This document shows, piece after piece, positions 28,712-64,000 of a DNA stretch of 64,000 bases. Position numbers and translations under genes: made by a program. Source of the DNA: Silurus meridionalis (lineage: Eukaryota; Chordata; Actinopteri; Siluriformes; Siluridae); the NCBI RefSeq assembly GCF_014805685.1, contig NC_060900.1, positions 5,207,101-5,271,100 of the forward strand, in the 5' to 3' direction. The notes beneath the pieces were generated by a model that made no database searches, had not been told where the DNA came from, and saw only the letters and a list, made by a program, of their open reading frames with translations. Numbering within the stretch: the stretch's first letter is position 1; each line of letters begins with the position of its first letter.

Positions 28712-30280
28712 GTGGGCTAGCCAGTCGCTAGGGCAGGTGCAACTGACATCATTCTGGATTGCATTGTTATTAGATTTGATCGGCTTTCTTGGCTGTTATA
28801 TTAAAATTAATTAACGTCTTATTGATGATCAGACCAGCATGAGTTGCCAGATTGGTGTAAATGGTGCATTCTTTTTATAAATACAGTGCTGTCTGTGCTA
28901 GCTGCACAATGACAGTGCATGGGGACAAAACATGAACCCTAGTTTAATAAAGAACAAGGCTAGGTATTCAATATTGTCTTTTAATAATGGAATAAATAGG
29001 CTGATGATCCTGCCATTTAAAAACAACAAAACATTAATGGATTATTATGGAGTATTAATTATTGTATTATGAATTATTCTTGTGGCACGAAAGTCTTGAA
29101 AAATAGCCATTAATTATCGCAAAAACACACAGAAATTTATGTTTTTGAAGAAAAAGCGAGGCATGGGCTGATTTCTTTACAGCTCAGCGTGTGCATTCCT
29201 GTAGCCAATCAGTGACCGGCATTTCACGTGATTCCACAGAGTGCCACGCCCCCTCCCCCAGTTGCGCTCTCCATAACAGCCATTTTATGAAAAATATGGT
29301 ATAATTTTAATACTTATGTATTATTGTTATTATTATTGATCGCAGCTTAGTCGCACATTTTTATCAGTGTTCAAATGTACCTTAAATTAATACTTTAAAA
29401 AAAGTATTAAATACTAATACTAATCAACATAATAAATATAATGCAAATATAAATTTCTTCATCCAAATGTATGTTTATTATTAGTAAAAAACCAAACTCA
29501 ACATGTAGACAAATTGTTCTTGTTAATGTTTTTAAGTAATTGTGGTGTTTAAAATTACGTAAATCATCAGGACCCCAAAAGGAACTTTTGCTATGTTTCC
29601 ACACGGACGGTTAATGAGGAGATACCGGAGAATCTGTACATCTTTTAACTTTCATACATTACATAAACAGAGAATATTTGTTTTGTTTTTGAAGTAGGTA
29701 TTTTGAACTTTCTATACACATATTTATTATGTATGTGAGGCAAGTATTCACTGAGATTCAGGTCGTTTTATTTATGTGTTTGAAGACAGATGACAGAGAC
29801 GGGAGAGAGCGCCCCCTGTCTGTTTTCTTTATTTTTTACAAAAGCAGCATTGTGTTGTTTTTGTTTACAAATACAATTAGACCATTTACAGATTCGAATG
29901 ATGTATTGCTCTTATCTGAACGATCAAAAAAGAGTCATTAAAGTTTGTTTTGGCGTTATAAGGAAAAAGATTGAATTATTTTATTTTTTTATTTTCATTG
30001 TTAATCGCTGGTCGTTCTATTGTCTAGATCTTTTATTCCACATTGAATGGTGTGTAATGTGTTGTTTCAATTGCTGAAAAATTCATTAAATACCGGCGCA
30101 GTGAAGATTTTTATTATTATTTCTGATGAATCATTTCAGTATACGGTAACACACGATACCATGTGATGCTTTCTGTGGTCACTGCATTGATGTTTTATTG
30201 CTTAGGGAGGTGTATGGGCTGTAAATACCTTTACCTTTGTCTTTCACAGTCTGTTTGACCTGCAACGAGGGGGCCGAGCA

Positions 30281-53936
<23,656 letters not shown>

Positions 53937-54910
53937 GGGCCAATTAGTTCTTAAATTGAGACACAACCTCACAAATACCAAAACCCAGTCCTAGTTACTG
54001 ATACGCTAATTAAACATCTTTAAAATCTACTTAACAGATACCAGAGTCATATTGGTATATATGACATTAATCAAATTTGATTCTATACACATAAGGTAAC
54101 ATAAGATCTACAGTACTCTACTCTGACTTGTTAAATTCACAACACTATATATACACACACACAGAATGGTTGGACAGAATCTAACTGTAGCTAGTAAGGA
54201 ACTAAATGTTTAAAAAAAAAAGAAATGCTGATCGCCTTAGCAATTTCAAGTCATTCAGAACAATATTAATGGTGCTACAAATGGACGTTTCACATTTCAT
54301 TATGTTCACATAGACTAGAGTCGAAGCTGCCTTTCTTTGAAACCTTAAAGCATTGACATAGTAATCACGTCATTATATCATTATAATAGTGTTCCATTAC
54401 AGCACATTTTACATTATTGCATGGCCGAAGGAAAAAACCTCACTGCGCACCCACCACCATACTTCATTTTGCGATTCAGTGTAATGAATGTAAAACCGGG
54501 TTTGATCTTATCACTCGTGTACTTGCTGTCTGATTGCAGCTCAGTAGTGTGAACAGGTACAATACTGGATTGGTATCGCATCAGTCATGGTCTGATCTTA
54601 CAGCCGTTTGCACCATTTCACAACAAACAAAAGAAAAAAAAGACTTTAAGTGGAAGAGCTCTTGTGCTTTGATTTCCATATGGAATTATTTCTGTCGTGT
54701 TCGTATGACAAGTGCATGACTCTTGAATGTCGCTTTTGTAATTTATTTTATTTGTTTGAAACATTTTCTTTTTTTGGCGGAGGGGCTGTTGTAGCTTTGT
54801 ATGTGAATGTAAGAGTGTGTGTGTGTGTGGCTTAAATGTGTATGGAAGATACAGTTCGAAATGTATTTGATTTTAAACACGACTGTCCAACCTCTGACTG
54901 AAGTGAAAGT

Positions 54911-54916
54911 AATAAA
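54911..54916 (+). terminator. Probable agtpbp1 polyadenylation signal AATAAA
   Basis: An AATAAA 975 bases after the agtpbp1 stop codon, followed by a T/G-rich stretch (TTTTTTGTTGTT). This implies a 3' UTR of about 1 kb (53937-54935). Confidence 0.6.
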
Positions 54917-55997
54917 TATTTAAAGGAAACTGGCTTTTTTGTTGTTATTTACATCATAGAAAAAAAAATAGCTAGCCAACACCAGTATTAACTTATATTA
55001 GATAGAAATGATAAGATATTAGTATTATAATAAGTACAGGGCTTTCGATTTGGTATAATATTAAATAGTTGGCTAAAGTAAGGGGACCTGGTCAAAGCTA
55101 GCTAGCTAATATGTCTAGCAAATGCATCAAAAAATCCATTAAAAAAAAGACAAAACAAGCTAGTTTCCAAATGAAATCTAGCTAACATCATTAAAAATCC
55201 TCACAAAAAGAAGAAACGTTATGAAACTGTACATATTTCAATTTTTATAATTAATGGAGGTGATTTTACAGCTAAAATGTCACTTTACTTTAGTTAGGGA
55301 TTTAAAGATATTAAACTGATCGTCAAACTGGTAATAAGAATGAAAGCAAAAGTGAATAGAAGCATGTCAGCTAGCATGTGGATGATAAAGGGTGAGGATT
55401 ACAAACAAAAGAAAAAGGGTAAAGCTCTGTTTTAGCCTAAAGCTATCAAAGAAAGACGACTTGTTTGAAACTGTAACAGAACTGAATGAATATCTTTCAG
55501 TACAAACAAGCCGGAGAATATAAAAGGCTTTCTAAAGTAAATAGGCAGTTCGGTAACCTAAAAAAAAAATCTAAAATCCCAAAGTAAACATGACTGTGAA
55601 ACGATTATTTTTATTTTATGTATAAGCCATGCTGGAACATGTGCTGGACAAGGGTAGGGTTTGTAGCTTGAATTCTATGTTGTGGTTTAACAAGAATAAA
55701 AAAAGGATAAAAAAAAAAGAAAGATGTTTGAATTTCAAAACTTTGTCCAGTTCCCGTCCTGATGAGACGAGAGTTGAAGATTTTGGGAAGGAGCGAGCGA
55801 GAGTGCTGAGGATGAGAGCAATGTTGGAATGTTAATCCCGCAGTCAGAATGCTAAATGAAAGCTTGGGGCTTTTCAGCTCCATCACTTCCCCTCTTGCTT
55901 TCTACTCATCCCTCCGTTCTTTAGAGCTCAAGAACAAAAGGCAACAAAACCCAGCTGGTCCTCTAAGCCAGCTGCATTCACAGCAGACGCCCGATTA

Positions 55998-56052
<55 letters not shown>
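55998..56052. repeat. (CT)n microsatellite
   Basis: About 26 CT units. The interval 54936-57640 holds no gene that I can support. Confidence 0.95.
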
Positions 56053-56054
<2 letters not shown>

Positions 56055-56712
56055 TTTCTCACACACACACAAGCATGCATACAAATAAACTCATACATGT
56101 TTCCATATATGAAATATAACTTACACCAAAGTGGTGTCGATTTAATTTCTATAAGGGCAGCATGGCAAATCACATACTATTCTTTTTATAGTAGTAACAT
56201 ATAGTAATTCACAGAGACTTACATTTAAGCCTAACTGTAAATGAAATTTAAAAAAACTACGAACAAAACTAATAGAGTGAACATTTTCAGGGTGAGATGT
56301 CATTTATCCAGGCTTTTTGGAAGGAGTCTCCGGTGCCAGTCCATTGTATTGTACATTACACTGATTTTCCTGCATGCCAAGACATGGAATTTATTTATAC
56401 AACATAAAGTATATAGAATCTCTCTCTTTCTCGCTTGCTTTTATTGTTTTAACTGCTTCTCATTGACCTGCTGCTGATGTCTGACGCCCTTGTGAGATTA
56501 TAGTCGAGGCTGAGCCAGAGATACCAGACGCCAGGAGAGACAGACTTTAGTGCTCATCTATCACACGCACTCAAAGCCATTATCCACATGCATGTAGAGA
56601 ACTATATTTGTGTAATTGTTTTTTATGTATGTGCTTCCACGATATCACAGCTTAGCTCGTGTGAAGGTTTGATAACTTCATGAGGTGTTCGTCTGGTATG
56701 AAAGTAATATGT

Positions 56713-56713
<1 letters not shown>

Positions 56714-56798
<85 letters not shown>

Positions 56799-56812
56799 GA
56801 GATAGATAGATA
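56714..56812. repeat. (GACA)n-(GATA)n compound tetranucleotide microsatellite
   Basis: GACA units at 56714-56747 switch to GATA units to about 56812. Frames over it are repeat-encoded. Confidence 0.95.
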
Positions 56813-57639
56813 CTAAAAGTAATTCTACATTATAAATAAAGAAAAACAATGATTGCTAGTTAAGAGCGTACATCTCTGACCCTCCAAAGTCTTACATTTT
56901 ACACACAACTGAAGGCCAATTGTGAGAATGTCTGCAGCCATTATGGATCAGTAAATTATTTAATTGTTCAAGAAAGATGTTTATTGACTGATTATCTGTA
57001 TCCTGAATTATTAATGCACTGAGATGATGGGTGAGGGGGAAAAGGAAAGGACATGCTCATGTATGTGTGTACTCATGTGCCAAATGTTCGGCCTTGAAAA
57101 ATGCTTGGGACGAAGAGTCGAATGCTTGGCAGAGGTGTGGCTGCACAAATAAGCGGATGTGTAGCATTCCGCTACAGGAAATGAAATCTAGTGCCGTGAC
57201 CCGTGGATAAAAGGAGACCCTAGATCCTTAAGCTTAGTTGCACATTGACTATGGACATTGGATAGGCCTAAAGAAAAGAAAGGCCTAGTCAGCTTTTTGA
57301 TGCTATCAATAATCTCAGGCTATAGGGTTTCGTGACATTGTAGGATATCCAGCAAAATGATTAGCTGACAAAGACCGAATGCAGTAATATCATGTATGAC
57401 TTCTTATGTTACTGCAAAGCTTAAAAAAATTCACATGACTAGATATTTTTTTAGCCATATTGCTGTGTAGATGATTAAAGAGCTACTCTAGCATTTAATT
57501 GAATGTAATCTTGATCCACTGCATCTGTAATGTGTGTTCAATTACCACAATACAAGAAATTAGGTTGGATGGCACTAAAAAATAATGGAAACACTTACCA
57601 TAAATAATGGAAGTAGAACCATCAGATAGAAAGTAAATT

Positions 57640-58030
57640 ATTATTACCAAAGTTATTGGTACACTGAACAAAAGTATATACAAAGTATTTGGGACACTTG
57701 AATTTTCCGGCCATATTTGGTTCTTCTCCAAGCTTGGAGGCACACAACTGTATAGGAACTGTCTTTGAATTAAAATTTTAGTCTAGTTGAAGTAGGACCC
57801 AAAACTGTTCTATCATGGCAATGCCTCTGTGCACAAAGCAAGATCCATGAACTCCTGGTTTACATGAGCTGGAGTGAGTGGCCTGCTATAGAGCTCTGAC
57901 CTTTGACTTGCTCTTGACGATGCTCTTGTGGCTGTGTGAGCACAAATCTCCACAACTACACTCAAAATATCTGGGAATCTAGGAACATCTTCTGAGAACA
58001 CATGCTACACACTTTTATAGTATTACCTGT
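57640..58030 (+). mobile_element. Non-autonomous Tc1-like element (intergenic)
   Basis: GTACACTGAACAAAAGTAT start, TATTTGGGACACTTG, GCAATGCCTCTGTGCACAAAGCAAG, TGGTTTACATGAGCTGGAGTG and GCTATAGAGCTCTGACCT blocks, the same family as 32725 and 51870. More decayed. Confidence 0.65.
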
Positions 58031-59284
58031 ACACTAAAACACACCAAAATTGGGCAATTTAAGAAAGAAAAGAGACCAAGAATCTGATATCTGATCTAAT
58101 AGTCTGATATTTGAAATTTCTTAACAACCTACCAGTCGCTACAGCATCACCACTAAGCCACCCATTTTCTTTATTAATAATATGTACATTAATATAAAAC
58201 CTTGAATCTTCACACACACATTTCCCACTTTGGCATTTATTTTCCAGTACTGATGGTTACATTGTAAATGGCAGGACAGGACAGGACTTTGTGGCTTTGT
58301 GCTTAACGCTAGCAGACGTTTTTGTGGTCAGATGCCACATACCTACATTGCAAAAACTCTCTAGGTGCTTTTCTATTTCCTACACATAAGCCCTAGAGTT
58401 CAACATTTAATATGTATTTACTGCTGTTAAACATTACCACTGACCACAAGCTCCTCGCTGCCCGCAGCTTTACAGAAACGCCTCTGAGTTGGCCGAGTTA
58501 GAAAACCCAGGATGGGGATACATTGGCGTTAAGAGCAGCAGCCATCTCCCCTGTTTAAATTTTCATGAGAGACTTTTATTTTTTTCCTAAACGAACAAAG
58601 CTTTTTATGTTTTCCCCTCTGGTCCCTTTCAGCTCTTTCGTCCCCCTCTGCAAACACACTATCCTTGTTCACCATCCCTCACTGTGACACATGCTAAACA
58701 TGAACATGAATTGCCTCAGATCTTCATCAATATCACCATATTAATTCTGCGGCATTAATATGCACTTTATTTTGTGTCATTACCGGATTTTGCAGATGAC
58801 ATGGAAGTATGATTTGTTCGTCCTTGAACACACACACACGGACACACAAACAAAGAAACACATAAACACTTACTGCCCCATAGAGAATTCAGCTCTACAT
58901 TCAGGGAAAACAACTGAGATTGCACTGACAGCCAGTGGCTGTGTGTTTGTGTGCATTTGTGTGTGTGTTTGTGTGTCTTTTTTAAAAGCATTTAGCCCTC
59001 TGGCAATTACTTAGGGCTTAATGTACAGTGTCAAAACAACCTCATTGATCTGCTGATTGATCAGTACACTCCCCCTTTTTCATCTGGATGACTTTGTTGG
59101 CTAATTATGTGCTCTACAAGACTTGTATCTTGCACACTATCAGTAGACAATTTTTAGAAAAAATATTGGAAAACTGAATTTACAATTAGTCATTATTATA
59201 CTTATTATTCAGTATTAGAATTCATACTATTGTTGATTCTGATTGGACAGAAGCTGTACAGATCATTAGCTCTAGCAACAAGAA
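58031..59284. other. Intergenic, no gene recognised
   Basis: Unique AT-rich sequence with short (CA)n/(GT)n-like runs at 58829-58860 and 58940-58975 that are near complements. 58450-58660 is somewhat less AT-rich but has no coding pattern. Confidence 0.5.
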
Positions 59285-60060
59285 TACGTTCAGTGCATCC
59301 GGAAAGTGTTCACAACTTCACTTTTTCCACATATTGTTATGCTACAGCTTTATTCAAAAATGGATTAAACTCATTATTTTCCTCAAAATTCTAAAAACAA
59401 TACCCCATAATAATAACGTGAAAGAAGTTGGTTTGATCTTTGCAGATGTATTAAAAAAATGAAAACCAAAAAAAAAATGACATGTACACAAGTATTTACA
59501 TCCTTTGCTCAATACTTTGATGAAGCACCTTTGGCACCAATTACATTTACATTTACATTTACATTTGTGGCATTGTAGACGCCCTTATCTAGAGCGACGT
59601 ACAAAAGTGCTTTCAGTCTCTAGTAATGAATAAATCTACACTGGTACGCAAGATTACAAACTTAATATAAATATAACTCGAATTCTACAAACTTGGAAAG
59701 TGCTAATTTAGGTATTTCAGGAAGAGGTAGGTTTTCAGTCGTCGTTTGAAGATAGAATTACAGCATCAAGTCTTTATGAATATGATGCTACAAGCTTGGC
59801 ACACCTATTTTTGTGCAGTTCTTCTTCAGTACTCCCATTCTTCTTTGCAGAACCTCTCAAGCTCAATTAGGTTGGATGGGGAGCGTCGGTGCACAGCCAT
59901 TTTCAGATCTCTCCAGAGATGTTCAAGTCTGGACTCTGGCTGGGCCACTCAAGGACATTCAACGAGTTGTTCCGTCATCACTACTTTGTTATCTTGGCTG
60001 TGTGCTTAGGGTCATTGTCCTGTGGATAAAGTGAAGCGCTGTGAGTGCGGATGCACTGTG
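59285..60060 (-). mobile_element. Tc1-like transposon fragment interrupted by another repeat
   Basis: The left part 59290-59545 has the TIR-region GTGCATCCGGAAAGTGTTCAC...CTTCACTTTTTCCACAT and GATGAAGCACCTTTGGCACCAATTACA. After an insert at 59545-59745 the element resumes with ATTACAGCATCAAGTCTTTATGAATATGATG, GCTTGGCACACCTAT, GGTTGGATGGGGAGCGTCGG and GGTCATTGTCCTG. This is the reverse complement of Tc1 transposase (minus-strand coding). Frame breaks and truncation make it dead. Confidence 0.8.
59545..59745 (+). mobile_element. Dispersed repeat nested in the Tc1-like fragment
   Basis: (ACATTT)n, then GTGGCATTGTAGACGCCCTTATCTAGAGCGACGTACAAAAGTGC, then CTAGTAATGAATAAATCTACACTGGT. It carries the same CTTATC(C/T)AGAGCGAC word as the repeats at 23150, 24660 and, inverted, 35150. 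Duplicated ATTACA flanks its insertion point. Confidence 0.75.
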
Positions 60061-60299
60061 TCAATGCACTCTAATTCTAATGATTTCACAAAGTAACGAC
60101 TTATACAGGGGGAAAAAATTATCTGCTGTGAATGCTTTGTAATGGTCAATGGGTTTTCTACCACAAGGAAAATCTCCAGGACAGATGACATTCTGTTTTT
60201 TCTGTTACTGACAATATTAAAATTGTTGTTATTTTTATTTATAGAGACTTGGAGTTTATTGAGGGACACTTATCACTTCCACAATAATGGTAATGTAAT

Positions 60300-60555
60300 G
60301 AATGGACATTCGGTGCCACCCAGATGAGGATGGTTTTCCTTTTGAGTCTGGTTCCTCTCACAGTTTCTTCCTCATGCCATCTCAGGGAGTTTTTCCTTGC
60401 CACATTCGCCTCTGGCTTGATTATTAGGGATAAACGTTACAATTATCGGCACTAAACTTATACATTTTTAATACAACATTATAACTGCTTTGAAGCTGCT
60501 TTGAGACAATATCCGTTGTTAAAAGCGTTCTTATCTATCTATCTATCTATCTATC

Positions 60556-60640
<85 letters not shown>

Positions 60641-60641
60641 A
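60300..60641 (+). mobile_element. Dispersed fish repeat with (TCTA)n tail
   Basis: CTTTTGAGTCTGGTTCCTCTCACAGTTTCTTCCTCATGCCATCTCAGGGAG, TTTTTCCTTGCC, then GCTTTGAAGCTGCTTTGAGACAATATCC and GTTAAAAGCG. This block is very widespread in fish genomes. A (TCTA)n array at 60530-60641 follows directly. Confidence 0.75.
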
Positions 60642-62180
60642 AAATTCTAACAATAGTAATATCTGTTCGGAAATACTATTCTGAATGCATGTTTGTATTA
60701 TATACTCTTGTGTTCTGGACATCCTGTTTTCTCTTTTCAAAATTCAGGAAATACTCTGTGTGGAGATTACCGCTAGCATATCTTCTACTTTAGTCCTTGA
60801 ACCGAACAGCTCTGCTTTATGAGCTGTTAATAAACAACGCCCAAACACCCGTCTGACCAGTCAGGAGGAAATGGAGACAAAAGTGCTCTTTGTATTTTTA
60901 AAGGCGGTTTCCATTGACGGTTATGTTCTTTATTATTCTTGATCATTTGTGTAAGCTTGTAAGCTGGATGCTAGCCAACAAAAGCTTGTAGCTGATATTG
61001 TGGCCATCTGTAATCAGGTAGGAAAACCTTAGACACAGAGTAATTGAGTGTTCATGATTGACTGCAGCTAATCAGTGTGGGTTCTGATGGATGTACAGCT
61101 TTGGGGTTAGTTGTCTTTCATCTGAATTTGAAATGTAAAAAGTATTTCAGTATGTTGTTTGTAAATATATTTAAATATGTAGATTCAGGTTACATTGCAC
61201 CTTGTACTAGTAGCAGGTGGGTTTTCGTGTCTTATTAAATGAATTAATTTAAATGAAATGAATGCAAACCCAAACTCTCATATATATTTTTATATATTTT
61301 TTTCTCATATATTTGAACTATACTTACAATATGCACTCAAATCTGTTTGAGTTGATTTGAGTGATTTAGCAAGTCTTTGCCCATTAGTTCCACTCACTAT
61401 TCCACTGTGTTAAATTCACTTTTAAATTCACTTTTTGAAATTATTCATTTGTTCATTGTTTTTTTTTTGGTTTCATTTGTTTTATACTTTTTTCAGTGAA
61501 TTTCATTTTTTTTTAGTTAAAAAAAATCTATAAATCTCTGATAAAAATCATGAGTTCTGGCGTGGTTTTTGTGTGTGTTTAAGTTAGATTTTTGATTTAT
61601 TAAAAGGACAAAATACACCAGCGAATAAGGAACCATGTCACTGGGAATCGATCTGCCAAAAAAAAATCTGAAATACTTTTAAAAAACCTCCGTTGTTTTC
61701 CAATCTGTCATCGATTAGCCTTGTGGAAACTATTTACTGTGAAGTACAGCAAGATTACTAAAATAACTATATCCAATATAACATCTTGGGAATGCTCTTG
61801 ATAATAAAAAAGTATGAATAGAAGCATTAATGGATTACTTTCAGCTCATATTTCCTCTTACTGTAAAGTTCCTGCCTGCTTTCTGCAATCTCTCTGACAA
61901 ACGCATGCTGCGGCCAATCAGGAACGAGTACGTAATATTAATGAATCACCAGCTCTTTCTGTTGTGGTTGTGTTCTCACGTTCTCTGTTTTGTTGATCTT
62001 TTTTTATCTTTTTATCTCTACTTTGCATTTTGGTGTTTTGTTAATAGGTTTTGAACACCACAGTCCATTCTTTTAAATACCTGAGTACATTTTATCATTT
62101 GGAGTTAGACAGTTGAGTAATATTTCAACCAAACCCACACACATATCTACTGTATCTGTTTTTCAACACCCCATTATAAT

Positions 62181-62229
<49 letters not shown>
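60639..62229 (+). repeat. Tandem duplication 2, left copy (about 1.59 kb)
   Basis: Nearly identical to 62230-63828. Relative to the right copy it lacks single bases near 60839, 60866 and 61227 and two bases in a TA run near 61300. The unit runs from AAAATTCTAACAATAG to a (CT)n array. No gene inside: the 74-codon frame at 61830 appears in both copies but looks random. Confidence 0.95.
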
Positions 62230-62230
<1 letters not shown>

Positions 62231-63776
62231 AAAAATTCTAACAATAGTAATATCTGTTCGGAAATACTATTCTGAATGCATGTTTGTATTATATACTCTT
62301 GTGTTCTGGACATCCTGTTTTCTCTTTTCAAAATTCAGGAAATACTCTGTGTGGAGATTACCGCTAGCATATCTTCTACTTTAGTCCTTGAACCGAACAG
62401 CTCTGCTTTATGAGCTGTTAATAAACAACGCTCCAAACACCCGTCTGACCAGTCAGGGAGGAAATGGAGACAAAAGTGCTCTTTGTATTTTTAAAGGCGG
62501 TTTCCATTGACGGTTATGTTCTTTATTATTCTTGATCATTTGTGTAAGCTTGTAAGCTGGATGCTAGCCAACAAAAGCTTGTAGCTGATATTGTGGCCAT
62601 CTGTAATCAGGTAGGAAAACCTTAGACACAGAGTAATTGAGTGTTCATGATTGACTGCAGCTAATCAGTGTGGGTTCTGATGGATGTACAGCTTTGGGGT
62701 TAGTTGTCTTTCATCTGAATTTGAAATGTAAAAAGTATTTCAGTATGTTGTTTGTAAATATATTTAAATATGTAGATTCAGGTTACATTGCACCTTGTAC
62801 TAGTAGCAGGTGGGTTTTCGGTGTCTTATTAAATGAATTAATTTAAATGAAATGAATGCAAACCCAAACTCTCATATATATTTTTATATATATTTTTTTC
62901 TCATATATTTGAACTATACTTACAATATGCACTCAAATCTGTTTGAGTTGATTTGAGTGATTTAGCAAGTCTTTGCCCATTAGTTCCACTCACTATTCCA
63001 CTGTGTTAAATTCACTTTTAAATTCACTTTTTGAAATTATTCATTTGTTCATTGTTTTTTTTTTGGTTTCATTTGTTTTATACTTTTTTCAGTGAATTTC
63101 ATTTTTTTTTAGTTAAAAAAAATCTATAAATCTCTGATAAAAATCATGAGTTCTGGCGTGGTTTTTGTGTGTGTTTAAGTTAGATTTTTGATTTATTAAA
63201 AGGACAAAATACACCAGCGAATAAGGAACCATGTCACTGGGAATCGATCTGCCAAAAAAAAATCTGAAATACTTTTAAAAAACCTCCGTTGTTTTCCAAT
63301 CTGTCATCGATTAGCCTTGTGGAAACTATTTACTGTGAAGTACAGCAAGATTACTAAAATAACTATATCCAATATAACATCTTGGGAATGCTCTTGATAA
63401 TAAAAAAGTATGAATAGAAGCATTAATGGATTACTTTCAGCTCATATTTCCTCTTACTGTAAAGTTCCTGCCTGCTTTCTGCAATCTCTCTGACAAACGC
63501 ATGCTGCGGCCAATCAGGAACGAGTACGTAATATTAATGAATCACCAGCTCTTTCTGTTGTGGTTGTGTTCTCACGTTCTCTGTTTTGTTGATCTTTTTT
63601 TATCTTTTTATCTCTACTTTGCATTTTGGTGTTTTGTTAATAGGTTTTGAACACCACAGTCCATTCTTTTAAATACCTGAGTACATTTTATCATTTGGAG
63701 TTAGACAGTTGAGTAATATTTCAACCAAACCCACACACATATCTACTGTATCTGTTTTTCAACACCCCATTATAAT

Positions 63777-63828
<52 letters not shown>
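62230..63828 (+). repeat. Tandem duplication 2, right copy (about 1.60 kb)
   Basis: The right partner of 60639-62229. After its (CT)n array at 63780-63825 it passes into unique sequence (GCTCTCTGAAACTGCC) to the window end, where nothing further is recognised. Confidence 0.95.
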
Positions 63829-64000
63829 GCTCTCTGAAACTGCCTGATTCATCCTCATGCCTTACTATTCTGGATGTTAAAAAACGCCCACCGCTGCTGC
63901 TGATGGCCTTCATATGGACAAAGAAAAAATATTATAAGTGAATATCAGGAATGTTACAATTTAGAAACCATGAATGTGCATAAATATGCCTATGGACTTC

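Noticed and set aside
61830..62054. 74-codon ORF present twice (also 63426-63650)
   Set aside because: It appears twice only because the whole 1.6-kb segment is duplicated; composition is random, with no domain, splice or start context.

Overview
The window is vertebrate nuclear DNA, almost certainly from a ray-finned fish. It has short exons with GT..AG introns, an AT-rich background, very many (GT)n, (TA)n and tetranucleotide microsatellites, Tc1/mariner and hAT-type DNA elements, tRNA-derived SINEs and a 5'-truncated RTE-type LINE. The repeat set looks like an otophysan, perhaps a catfish, but that order-level guess is an inference. I see no prokaryotic operon, CRISPR array, rRNA or genuine tRNA.

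Four protein-coding genes can be assembled exon by exon. (1) 283-2411, plus strand: the 3' part of ddx51, a DEAD-box RNA helicase of ribosome biogenesis; its 5' part lies left of the window. (2) 8464-15659, plus strand: complete golm1, a type II Golgi membrane protein of 368 residues. (3) 27139-17169, minus strand: complete naa35, the auxiliary subunit of the NatC N-terminal acetyltransferase; 22 coding exons give 725 residues. (4) 30281-53936, plus strand: complete agtpbp1 (CCP1/Nna1), a tubulin deglutamylase; 25 coding exons give 1135 residues. In all four models every exon junction keeps the reading frame. The order golm1-naa35-agtpbp1, with golm1 and naa35 convergent and naa35 and agtpbp1 divergent, matches the human 9q21 block as I know it. 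ddx51 is on another human chromosome, so its position here is a fish-side arrangement.

naa35 and agtpbp1 share a head-to-head promoter near 28.05-28.5 kb with two ZNF143/STAF-like motifs, one facing each gene. golm1 and naa35 meet tail to tail with about 1.5 kb between their stop codons. From 54.95 kb to the end I found no gene, only transposon fragments, microsatellites and one tandem duplication.

The most unusual structures are two tandem duplications of about 1.6 kb. One (34088-35703 / 35704-37324) copies an agtpbp1 coding exon; the left exon copy has a one-base deletion and a stop, and the right copy is intact. The other (60639-62229 / 62230-63828) is intergenic. In both, the left copy carries all the non-microsatellite single-base losses, which raises the question of assembly error versus real recent duplication. 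Other points of interest are an almost perfect 57-bp inverted repeat in a naa35 intron, a decayed second copy of the ddx51 last exon, a hAT-type MITE with a perfect 8-bp target duplication, microsatellites abutting several splice sites, and a Gly-to-Ser change inside the agtpbp1 zinc-binding HPxE motif.
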